From Candidatus Woesearchaeota archaeon (GTDB lineage: Archaea; Nanoarchaeota; Nanoarchaeia; Woesearchaeales; CALCXY01): a stretch of 8,472 nucleotides of DNA. The notes beneath the pieces are model-generated. The model was not told the origin of the DNA and searched no databases. It saw only the letters and a program-made list of their open reading frames with translations. The stretch is taken from NCBI GenBank assembly GCA_030751555.1, contig JASMFX010000065.1, positions 1 to 8,472 on the forward strand, read 5' to 3'. Positions 1-4,481 of the stretch are shown here, one piece after another. Each line of letters starts with the position of its first letter. The stretch's first letter is position 1. The position numbers were made by a program, and so were the translations under genes.

Positions 1-87
1 CTGAGCCATAGCAACGCAAGAATATGACTTACCAGCCAAAACTTGTCTCACAATCCAAACCCTTTTACTAAAATTCAGCTTATACAT
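1..87 (-). CDS. Partial N-terminus, possible transposase-type HTH protein
   Basis: An open frame runs from an ATG at 87-85 to the left edge without a stop, giving 29 residues that begin MYKLNFSKRVWIVRQVLAGK. The pattern of basic and hydrophobic residues (KRVWIVRQVLAG followed by a second helix) resembles the first helix-turn-helix of archaeal DDE transposases or integrases of the IS481 kind, but 29 residues cannot prove this. A TATA-like stretch (CTTAATAT on the minus strand, 115-108) is centred about 25 bp before the ATG, the same geometry as the leaderless genes elsewhere in the window, which favours a real gene. A GGTGGTG motif a few bases before the ATG could act as a ribosome binding site instead. 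It could also be another small DNA-binding protein. Confidence 0.42.
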   Translation of the reverse strand, partial: MYKLNFSKRVWIVRQVLAGKSYSCVAMAQ

Positions 88-107
88 AATACACCACCCA
101 AAGTAGC

Positions 108-115
108 ATATTAAG
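108..115 (-). promoter_or_regulatory. Candidate TATA box of the left-edge gene
   Basis: Minus-strand CTTAATAT is centred about 25 bp upstream of the ATG at 87, which predicts a transcript starting almost at the start codon. The match to the archaeal TATA consensus is moderate. Confidence 0.35.
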
Positions 116-174
116 CGTTAACTAAAAACGTGATAGCACATAAATGGTTAATATTTGTATATCTTAGGAATGGG

Positions 175-201
175 AGGAAAAGAATGGGCCCAGCCGGATT
201 T
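175..201 (-). repeat. tRNA-Val 3'-end copy 1 with trailer
   Basis: Bases 184-201 (ATGGGCCCAGCCGGATTT) equal the complement of tRNA-Val positions 57-73 plus one base. Identity to the real tRNA end (417-443) extends over 27 bases, including the T-rich trailer on the minus strand. Weaker similarity continues into the 5' strand of the T-arm (CGCCACTGCAG against CGCCAGTGC on the minus strand). No matching 5' acceptor strand, D-arm or anticodon arm is present, so this is a fragment and not a second tRNA. It could be an attachment-site remnant or a decayed duplicate. Confidence 0.85.
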
Positions 202-212
202 CTGCAGTGGCG

Positions 213-237
213 CAAATTTTGTCTGGCACAAAATTTG
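213..237. repeat. Perfect 10-bp inverted repeat next to tRNA copy 1
   Basis: CAAATTTTGT (213-222) and ACAAAATTTG (228-237) are perfect reverse complements around a 5-base loop CTGGC. On the minus strand the hairpin lies directly 5' of the T-arm-like part of copy 1, roughly where the anticodon arm would be in a whole tRNA. Confidence 0.7.
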
Positions 238-285
238 GAAATTGGAAGAATAAGAACAAACAAAATAAAACAAGAAAAAAAAGTA

Positions 286-303
286 ATGGGCCCAGCCGGA
301 TTT
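286..303 (-). repeat. tRNA-Val 3'-end copy 2
   Basis: The same 18 bases ATGGGCCCAGCCGGATTT occur here, complementary to tRNA-Val positions 57-73 plus one. Beyond the exact match the minus strand reads CGACAGT before AAATCC, comparable to CGCCAGTGC in the real tRNA. The trailer differs from copies 1 and 3 but is also T-rich on the minus strand (eight T in a row across 275-282). No 5' half of a tRNA accompanies it. Confidence 0.85.
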
Positions 304-312
304 AACTGTCGT

Positions 313-328
313 TGTGCGTTCACGCACA
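313..328. repeat. 6-bp hairpin next to tRNA copy 2
   Basis: TGTGCG and CGCACA pair around TTCA. On the minus strand it precedes the T-arm-like remnant of copy 2, in the same relative place as the hairpin beside copy 1. Confidence 0.5.
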
Positions 329-342
329 CTCGTGCACAGAAA

Positions 343-372
343 GAGGGATTTCGCAAAAAGGCTCAATCCCTC
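343..372. repeat. 8-bp inverted repeat
   Basis: GAGGGATT (343-350) and AATCCCTC (365-372) are perfect reverse complements separated by 14 bases. Its role is unknown; no T-run follows directly that would make it a clear terminator. Confidence 0.5.
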
Positions 373-416
373 GATCTGGGCTGTTATCTCTACTGACCAT
401 CGCTTCAGGAGTTAAA

Positions 417-443
417 AGGAAAAGAATGGGCCCAGCCGGATTT
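417..443 (-). repeat. 3' end of tRNA-Val, repeat copy 3 (parent copy)
   Basis: These 27 bases, the end of tRNA-Val from position 57 plus its T-rich trailer, are identical to 175-201; the inner 18 bases are also identical to 286-303. The three copies are spaced 102 and 140 bases apart in the same orientation. Confidence 0.88.
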
Positions 444-499
444 GCACTGGCGATCTTCGCCAAGTCAAGGCGATGTCATAGCTACTAGACCATGGGCCC
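427..499 (-). tRNA. trnV: tRNA-Val (anticodon GAC)
   Basis: The minus strand folds into a complete 73-base cloverleaf. The acceptor is GGGCCCA with TGGGCCC (7 of 7 pairs), the D-stem GTCT/TGAC, and the anticodon stem TCGCC/GGCGA (5 of 5) around loop TTGACTT, giving anticodon GAC for valine codons GUC/GUU. The variable loop is AGATC, the T-stem GCCAG/CCGGC, and the discriminator A73. CCA is not encoded. A TATA box sits at the correct distance upstream. Oddities are G at position 55 (loop TGCAAAT), D-loop AGTAGCTA, U at position 37 where a purine is usual, and an A52-C62 mismatch in the T-stem. These could suggest decay, but the neighbouring tRNA-Thr shares the elbow changes and the promoter is intact, so I judge it a functional divergent tRNA. 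Copies of its 3' end lie downstream. Confidence 0.9.
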
Positions 500-523
500 T
501 TGATAAGGTAGATTAACTATCTC

Positions 524-531
524 TATTTAAA
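524..531 (-). promoter_or_regulatory. TATA box of tRNA-Val
   Basis: Minus-strand TTTAAATA is a perfect match to the archaeal TATA core. Its centre is about 28 bp before G1 of the tRNA, placing the transcription start one or two bases before the mature 5' end. Minus-strand ATAAAG just upstream is a plausible BRE. Confidence 0.75.
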
Positions 532-567
532 CTTTATTGGTATCAGTACTGCTGCCGATAGAAAACC

Positions 568-575
568 TTAAAAAT
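568..575 (+). promoter_or_regulatory. TATA box of tRNA-Thr
   Basis: TTAAAAAT, preceded by the purine-rich BRE-like GAAAACC, is centred about 27 bp before G1 of the tRNA-Thr at 599. This predicts a start at about base 598. Confidence 0.6.
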
Positions 576-598
576 CATTTCTAAATCATAGATTATAT

Positions 599-711
599 GC
601 CCCTGTAGCATAGTAGCCATTGCGTCACATTGGTAACTTCAAGCTTTGCTTGACGGTTTTGCACGAAGTGCAAAAATGTGGAGATCCTGAGTGCAACTCT
701 CAGCAGGGGCT
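599..711 (+). tRNA. trnT: tRNA-Thr (anticodon GGT) with 40-base intron
   Basis: Exons 599-635 and 676-711 give a 73-base cloverleaf. The acceptor is GCCCCTG/CAGGGGC (7 of 7 pairs), the D-stem GCAT/TTGC, the anticodon stem TCACA/TGTGG (one G-T pair), the loop TTGGTA+A, the variable loop AGATC, and the T-stem CTGAG/CTCAG (5 of 5). U73 is the usual archaeal tRNA-Thr discriminator. Anticodon GGT reads ACC/ACT. The intron occupies the canonical 37/38 site (636-675). The T-loop is TGCAACT with G55, and the D-loop is AGTAGCCA, the same elbow variants as in tRNA-Val. No CCA is encoded and a T-rich stretch follows directly. The last 6 bases of the acceptor strand, U73 and trailer recur at 1431-1443. 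Confidence 0.92.
636..675 (+). other. tRNA-Thr intron (archaeal, 37/38 position)
   Basis: Removing these 40 bases restores a 7-base anticodon loop. Next to the junctions, ACTTC (636-640) can pair with GAAGT (665-669), TTG of the loop (630-632) with CAA (671-673), and the 3' side leaves an AAA bulge (674-676). This approximates a bulge-helix-bulge for the splicing endonuclease, but the fourth central pair is a G-G mismatch, so it is a relaxed form. Two internal hairpins are possible, CAAGC/GCTTG (640-652) and TTTTGCAC/GTGCAAAA (657-675); the second competes with the splice structure. Confidence 0.8.
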
Positions 712-717
712 TTTATT
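705..717 (+). repeat. Direct repeat, left copy (tRNA-Thr 3' end)
   Basis: AGGGGCTTTTATT comprises the last six acceptor bases, U73 and the trailer of tRNA-Thr. It is repeated exactly at 1431-1443 in the same orientation, on the other side of the kinase-like gene. It reads like an attL/attR pair at a tRNA 3' end. Confidence 0.75.
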
Positions 718-722
718 ATTTA
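711..722 (+). terminator. T-rich trailer of tRNA-Thr
   Basis: TTTTATTATTTA follows the acceptor directly and fits an archaeal T-tract terminator. It lies only 10 bases before the stop codon of the convergent kinase-like gene. Confidence 0.4.
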
Positions 723-731
723 AAGAAATGC

Positions 732-1382
732 TTATGCTGCTCTCATTATTTCTTCAGCTATCTGTTCAGGTGTTTTATCACGTGTAGGGATTGTGATCTC
801 AGCTGCAACACGATATAATTCATGTCTTTTATCCCAATGTATTTCCATATCTACCTCTTGAGCTCTTAGTTTGCTGCCAGTAATTTTTTTAGCTTCAGGA
901 GAAATGGGATGTCTATAATTAGCCATATTTCCAGATTTTAGGGCTATTTCATTATCTTCATAAACTCTGGATGCTAATTCGACTATACAATGTGTTCTAT
1001 CATCTGGATCAGGAACAAGATAAAATCCTTTCCCCCATGCTTTTAGTAGCTCAACATTTATATTTCGTAGTTCAACATAATCATGGGCTACAGTTCCTCC
1101 ACCAGGAGCCCATATTAAAGGTTTATCTTTATAATCTCCACAAATTATTTCTACACCATCTGTCTCTGCTTGCCCCATTATTGGCCATCCTTTTTCACCC
1201 ATTCCTCTTTCTGAAACTGGCGAAGTAACTTTTCCAATACTTTCATAACCTCTTGCATCGAGAAGTCTATTTGTGATTTCATCACCATCAATAACATCAA
1301 CTCTTAATTGTTCTCCTAATAGCTTGGCAATTGTACTTTTCCCAGAACCTTTTAATCCAACTAAATATATGTGAGTCGTCAT
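732..1382 (-). CDS. Shikimate-kinase-like P-loop kinase
   Basis: The 216-residue product (from the ATG at 1382) has the layout of the shikimate kinase family. It shows Walker A GLKGSGKST (9-17), an acidic DGDEI segment (32-36) where the family binds substrate, a PGGGTV loop (93-98) matching the shikimate-contacting GGG, a lid-like region around 140-165, and RHELY (186-190) like the family's conserved R..LY near the C-terminus. It is longer than the usual 170 residues. If active it phosphorylates the 3-hydroxyl of shikimate in the cytoplasm. However, archaea normally use a GHMP-type shikimate kinase, and no other pathway gene is nearby, so the true substrate may differ. A TTG at 1391 is an alternative start; the ATG is preferred because the TATA box predicts transcription starting there, giving a leaderless message. 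The gene is convergent with tRNA-Thr, divergent from the homoserine dehydrogenase, and lies between two copies of the tRNA-Thr 3' end. Confidence 0.82.
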   Translation of the reverse strand: MTTHIYLVGLKGSGKSTIAKLLGEQLRVDVIDGDEITNRLLDARGYESIGKVTSPVSERGMGEKGWPIMGQAETDGVEIICGDYKDKPLIWAPGGGTVAHDYVELRNINVELLKAWGKGFYLVPDPDDRTHCIVELASRVYEDNEIALKSGNMANYRHPISPEAKKITGSKLRAQEVDMEIHWDKRHELYRVAAEITIPTRDKTPEQIAEEIMRAA

Positions 1383-1404
1383 GATAATCAAGAATGATTG
1401 TTAT

Positions 1405-1412
1405 CTTTTAAA
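1405..1412 (-). promoter_or_regulatory. TATA box of the kinase-like gene
   Basis: Minus-strand TTTAAAAG is centred 26-27 bp before the ATG at 1382, predicting a leaderless transcript and supporting that ATG over the TTG at 1391. Confidence 0.6.
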
Positions 1413-1430
1413 TGTTAGTATTATTTATTT

Positions 1431-1443
1431 AGGGGCTTTTATT
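1431..1443 (+). repeat. Direct repeat, right copy (tRNA-Thr 3'-end duplicate)
   Basis: AGGGGCTTTTATT is identical to 705-717. No T-arm or other tRNA sequence accompanies it. Its G-rich core stands out in AT-rich intergenic DNA between two divergent promoters. Confidence 0.7.
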
Positions 1444-1477
1444 CCCACCCAATAATACTATTCTATCACCAAAAAAC

Positions 1478-1485
1478 TTAAATAT
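1478..1485 (+). promoter_or_regulatory. TATA box of homoserine dehydrogenase gene
   Basis: TTAAATAT, preceded by the BRE-like ACCAAAAAAC, is centred 23-26 bp before the two tandem ATG codons at 1504 and 1507. It predicts a leaderless start. Confidence 0.65.
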
Positions 1486-1503
1486 GAACCATTAGTTTCC
1501 TAT

Positions 1504-2700
1504 ATGATGCCGAGTATTCAACCTTTATTGGATGTATTCTTATTAGGACTTGGTCCTGTTGGACAGGCTTTTTTAAGAAGGTCTTTTGAACCAGTATATC
1601 AGTGGTTTAATGTTGTTGGGGTGCAGGATAGCACAGCATGTCTTCTTACTCCAAGTGGATTAACTACTCCTCTTTTAGAGGAAATTTCCGAGAAAAAACA
1701 GAAGAAAAAAGGATTGGACGCTATTGAAATTCCTGATGAGGATTTTAGTTTCAAAGAACCTTCTAGTTTACGTTATGTTCCCGATTTCTCAAGAAATCGG
1801 CCTTTTGTTGTTTTAGATGCTTCTGATCAAGATACGAGTGTTATTTTAGCTAATACTTTGCAAAGAGTGGGCTATGTAGCCGGAGTTAACAAGGTTCCTT
1901 TTTCTCAAGATTCTTGCGAGACAGAGCTGCTTTATAGTGCAGCAATGCAAGAACAAAAATTGGTTTATATGACAGGAACTGTTGGGGCTGATATTGGGGT
2001 TCCTGATGCTTTGATCAATATTCTGCGTGAGGAGGGGCCTGAATATGTTAAAATCTCTGCTGTTGCAACTGGAACAGGGACATACGTGTGTTCACGATTA
2101 GAACAAAATGAAGATATTGAAGCTATCCTTGCAACTGGTTTTTCAGAGGGTATAACTGAGAGAAAAATCGGTTTAGACATGAGTGGGATTGATGTTGAAA
2201 GAAAGGCTATTATCCTTGCAAAAATAATCCAGCAGTATGATCCTGTTTGCGAAGTAAAAATTACTCGAACCTCTCTTTTAGAGGGTATAGCTCCGTCTGG
2301 TTTTGAAGAGAGCTCCATGGGCTTGGAAGGGGGGGATTATATTGAAGCAATTGACAGGGACCATACCATACGTACAGAATTTAAGCGGAAATTTGGAGGA
2401 GTCAGAGAAGGAATGGCTTTACGCTATGTCCTGGATCTTGAATACCAACAGGGTGAAGGGATTACCATTGATATAGGTCTAAAAGAGGTGCCAAAGGATT
2501 CCACTATTGGTAGTTTAACTGGTACTGATAATGTTTTCCATTTTTATGTAAATTGTCCTCCTGGTCAGGATGTCGTAAAGCTTCCTATTGAAGCATACAG
2601 CACTCTTGGGCCTGCTCCAGGTGCTGGTCCTGATGAGACTGCTAATGCATTGTATAAGAATTTAGAATCTGTCAAACAGCAGATTTTGAAGGACTCTTAA
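1504..2700 (+). CDS. hom: Homoserine dehydrogenase
   Basis: The 398-residue product matches stand-alone homoserine dehydrogenase, which reduces aspartate semialdehyde to homoserine with NAD(P)H on the way to threonine and methionine. Visible in order are a dinucleotide-binding GLGPVG (15-20) after the first strand, VVLDASDQD (102-110), GVNKVPFS (127-134) with the active-site lysine K130, GTVGADIGVPDALINIL (158-174), and the family signature with E215 and DMSGIDVERK (225-234). D230 and K234 match the catalytic Asp and Lys known for yeast Hom6. A GPAPGAGPDETANALYKNL segment (369-387) closes the fold. No aspartokinase or ACT domain is attached. A lysine-rich insertion lies around 60-70. The start could be either tandem ATG (1504 or 1507); the upstream TATA box predicts a leaderless message. 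It is first in a run of four plus-strand genes. No threonine or methionine pathway genes are nearby, so a role in making a homoserine-like precursor for the downstream enzymes is possible (inference). Confidence 0.9.
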   Translation: MMPSIQPLLDVFLLGLGPVGQAFLRRSFEPVYQWFNVVGVQDSTACLLTPSGLTTPLLEEISEKKQKKKGLDAIEIPDEDFSFKEPSSLRYVPDFSRNRPFVVLDASDQDTSVILANTLQRVGYVAGVNKVPFSQDSCETELLYSAAMQEQKLVYMTGTVGADIGVPDALINILREEGPEYVKISAVATGTGTYVCSRLEQNEDIEAILATGFSEGITERKIGLDMSGIDVERKAIILAKIIQQYDPVCEVKITRTSLLEGIAPSGFEESSMGLEGGDYIEAIDRDHTIRTEFKRKFGGVREGMALRYVLDLEYQQGEGITIDIGLKEVPKDSTIGSLTGTDNVFHFYVNCPPGQDVVKLPIEAYSTLGPAPGAGPDETANALYKNLESVKQQILKDS

Positions 2701-2714
2701 ATCACAACGCAAGT

Positions 2715-2722
2715 TTTATAAG
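2715..2722 (+). promoter_or_regulatory. TATA box of the FkbM methyltransferase gene
   Basis: TTTATAAG is centred about 26 bp before the ATG at 2745 and predicts a leaderless transcript separate from the upstream gene. Confidence 0.6.
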
Positions 2723-2741
2723 TTGTTTTTAATTCTTTTTT
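2723..2741 (+). terminator. T-rich terminator after homoserine dehydrogenase gene
   Basis: Two T-runs (2726-2730 and 2736-2741) lie 25-41 bases after the stop codon, with no hairpin. This suits archaeal T-tract termination, the signal on which FttA acts. The T-runs sit between the TATA box and the ATG of the next gene, so termination and initiation signals overlap. Confidence 0.5.
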
Positions 2742-2744
2742 AGG

Positions 2745-3611
2745 ATGTTACGCAAACTAAAAAAAATAATTCGTCATCCTTCTCTGGTTTTTAGGCATAT
2801 TAAACTAAAATTCATTAATCTTTTTCTCTTTAATCTTTTGTATGGGAATAAGAATAGGTATGTGTTGAATTATGATGATTTTAAGGTGGAGTACTCAACT
2901 GAGGATGCTCATTCAAAGCATTACTTTTTCCCGAGATATGCTGCGGGAGTCATTCATGAGCCTACTGTGACTAGAGAGATGGTTAAGAACCTAAAAAACT
3001 CAAAAGTATTTGTTGATGTAGGAACACATCTTGGGTATTTTACCTGTCTTGCTGGGAAAATTTTAGAGAATGGGAGGGTTGATGCATTCGAAGTGGAGAA
3101 GAATGCTTTTGCACTCCTTAAGAAAAATTTGGATCTCAACGAATTGAAAAATGTCAATGTCTACAATGTTGCTGTTACAGACAAGAAGGGAACTATTAAG
3201 ATACCTTTACAGAGTAAGCCTAGTCCTTTCTTTTCAATCGTAGGGAATGATAAGGATAGTGAATTCATTGAGGTGGATGCGATTGCCCTAGATGATTTCT
3301 ACTCAAAAAAGGATTATCAACCTGATGTGGTGAAGATCGATGTAGAAGGGGCAGAGATGCAGGTTCTTCAGGGCATGAAATCCTTGTTAGAAACAAGGGA
3401 TTTAGTACTCTTTATAGAATTACATGGTAATGTCTTACCAGAATTTGGGGGCAGTTCAAAAGAGGTAATAAATTATCTAATTGATAAGGGGTATCTGATC
3501 TATGAGATTGAAAATCCTCATGATCCTAACCTTTCTCAGCCAAGTAAAATTGCAAGGGATACACAAATCGATTATAATACTGTTCTTTATGTTACTAAGA
3601 AAGAGATTTAG
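2745..3611 (+). CDS. FkbM-family SAM-dependent methyltransferase
   Basis: The 288-residue product is a class I methyltransferase of the FkbM (Methyltransf_21) family, whose characterised members O-methylate sugars, polyketides or other small molecules. Motif I is VFVDVGTHLGYFT (88-100), the ribose-binding acidic residue is probably E116 in AFEVEK, and the family hallmark VVKIDVEGAE is at 195-204, followed by LFIELHG (222-228). Residues 1-34 are basic and hydrophobic without acidic residues and could form an amphipathic or membrane-touching helix, as seen in FkbM enzymes of glycan loci; this is inference. The ATG at 2745 is supported by a TATA box about 26 bp upstream. It lies 44 bp after the homoserine dehydrogenase gene and 36 bp before the next methyltransferase-like gene. 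The acceptor cannot be deduced from sequence. Confidence 0.88.
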   Translation: MLRKLKKIIRHPSLVFRHIKLKFINLFLFNLLYGNKNRYVLNYDDFKVEYSTEDAHSKHYFFPRYAAGVIHEPTVTREMVKNLKNSKVFVDVGTHLGYFTCLAGKILENGRVDAFEVEKNAFALLKKNLDLNELKNVNVYNVAVTDKKGTIKIPLQSKPSPFFSIVGNDKDSEFIEVDAIALDDFYSKKDYQPDVVKIDVEGAEMQVLQGMKSLLETRDLVLFIELHGNVLPEFGGSSKEVINYLIDKGYLIYEIENPHDPNLSQPSKIARDTQIDYNTVLYVTKKEI

Positions 3612-3616
3612 TTAAG

Positions 3617-3624
3617 TATTATAA
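3617..3624 (+). promoter_or_regulatory. TATA box of the second methyltransferase-like gene
   Basis: TATTATAA is centred 27 bp before the ATG at 3648 and again predicts a leaderless message. Confidence 0.55.
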
Positions 3625-3647
3625 ACACCCTAATATTCTCCTTATTT

Positions 3648-4478
3648 ATGCTAAACTACAGTAAATCTTATGCTTTTTTAATGGATAATCATAGTTGCAG
3701 GCAGGCTGAGATAGCTGCAAAGGCTATTGGTAGATTGGAGTTTCCTCGCCAGAGAGAGTTTCAACTTATCGATGTTGGAAGCCATGATGGTAAACTTACA
3801 GGGCTTGTACACGACGAATTAAAAAAACATCATGGTCATATAGCTACGCATTGCATTGAACCTGATGAAATTACCTATCTGGAACTTCTTGGAGCTTTTT
3901 CTAAAAAGGGAGGTTTCTTATTTGATAATAAGGATTATCAATCATGGATCAGAGAATTTGGTTTTCTATATTATCAATCTGCTGATTTAGTTTTAAACTC
4001 ACACACTACAGATCATTATCCAGAAGAGTTTTGGCTAGAATTAATTCATGACACTAATTCAATGTTGAAAGGGCATGGTAAGCATGTTTTTTTTCTTGAT
4101 GCTGGTGGTGCTGCTTGGGATGAGATTAAGAAGGTTGCTGATGAACGTATTCCTAATCGAGGTACCAATGCGGTTGGCAACTGGTTAAAATCCTATCATT
4201 TTACAGACTTTTTAGAATCAGAAGGTATTGAACACACTACAATTAAACATTATTCACCGGTTTTCTTTCCAGATGATATAAGTGCATTTGGCAGGGTCTG
4301 CCTTATGCTTGGATTTCTGATGAGATATGAAATGGAGGATATAGAAAAACATATACCTGACGAAGTAGAAGAGCTCATGGACAAACACCGACAAGGTCGT
4401 CGGATTGTTTTCCCAAGAAATCAGGAGATGATTGTGGTGCCGGAGCAGAAAATTGATTTTTCAAACAACGAGGAATAA
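3648..4478 (+). CDS. SAM-dependent methyltransferase-like protein
   Basis: The 276-residue product has a class I methyltransferase core. Motif I is LIDVGSHDGKLT (40-51), an acidic residue after the second strand is E71 in HCIEPDE, a motif-IV-like strand is SADLVLNSHTTDHY (111-124), and a post-motif strand is KHVFFLDAGG (145-154). The layout recalls small-molecule N-methyltransferases of the histamine methyltransferase type, but I do not recognise a specific family and the substrate is unknown. The ATG at 3648 is supported by a TATA box 27 bp upstream. The next gene begins 3 bases after its stop and in the same reading frame, so the two are co-transcribed and probably work together. The C-terminal 50 residues are charged and lack a recognisable domain. 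It could instead be a non-catalytic partner that keeps the methyltransferase fold. Confidence 0.75.
   Translation: MLNYSKSYAFLMDNHSCRQAEIAAKAIGRLEFPRQREFQLIDVGSHDGKLTGLVHDELKKHHGHIATHCIEPDEITYLELLGAFSKKGGFLFDNKDYQSWIREFGFLYYQSADLVLNSHTTDHYPEEFWLELIHDTNSMLKGHGKHVFFLDAGGAAWDEIKKVADERIPNRGTNAVGNWLKSYHFTDFLESEGIEHTTIKHYSPVFFPDDISAFGRVCLMLGFLMRYEMEDIEKHIPDEVEELMDKHRQGRRIVFPRNQEMIVVPEQKIDFSNNEE
4470..4473 (+). promoter_or_regulatory. Shine-Dalgarno GAGG of the 465-residue gene
   Basis: GAGG lies 8 bases before the ATG at 4482, inside the last codons of the upstream gene. It is the clear ribosome binding site of this cluster, fitting translation from a two-gene message while the three upstream genes look leaderless. 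Confidence 0.65.
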
Positions 4479-4481
4479 ATC

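Larger units (their letters stand above)
88..426. other. Non-coding region with tRNA-Val 3'-end copies and hairpins
   Basis: No convincing gene is seen in these 339 bases. The open frames here exist mainly because the 18-base tRNA-derived repeat and its flanks lack stops; their translations show only the repeat-encoded MGPAGF motif. The region holds two copies of the tRNA-Val 3' end, T-rich trailers on the minus strand, and three inverted repeats (213-237, 313-328, 343-372). It lies downstream of tRNA-Val in the direction of its transcription, the usual side for site-specific integration scars. Confidence 0.6.

Noticed and set aside
184..300. Additional complete tRNA genes ending at repeat copies 1 and 2
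   Set aside because: No 5' acceptor strand, D-arm or anticodon arm at the required distance; only the T-arm and acceptor 3' side are present.
130..396. Overlapping open frames on both strands across the repeat region
   Set aside because: They are open because of the repeat and its flanks; the translations show the repeat-encoded MGPAGF twice and low-complexity lysine or phenylalanine tracts, with no promoter or domain.
175..443. CRISPR-like array
   Set aside because: Only three repeats, unequal spacers (84 and 122 bases), and the repeat is the 3' end of an adjacent tRNA gene.
427..499. tRNA-Val as a clear pseudogene
   Set aside because: The odd T-loop and D-loop bases recur in tRNA-Thr, acceptor and anticodon stems are perfect, and the TATA box is ideal; divergence fits better than decay, though not proven.
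971..1228. Plus-strand open frame inside the kinase-like gene
   Set aside because: Antisense shadow of a gene with clear P-loop and GGG motifs; the translation is low-complexity and rich in leucine and histidine.
1383..1503. Riboswitch or structured leader between the divergent genes
   Set aside because: Both genes appear leaderless from their TATA boxes, leaving no room for a leader RNA; the only notable element is the 13-base tRNA-derived repeat.
1965..2318. Minus-strand open frame inside the homoserine dehydrogenase gene
   Set aside because: Antisense shadow over the most conserved catalytic part of the enzyme.
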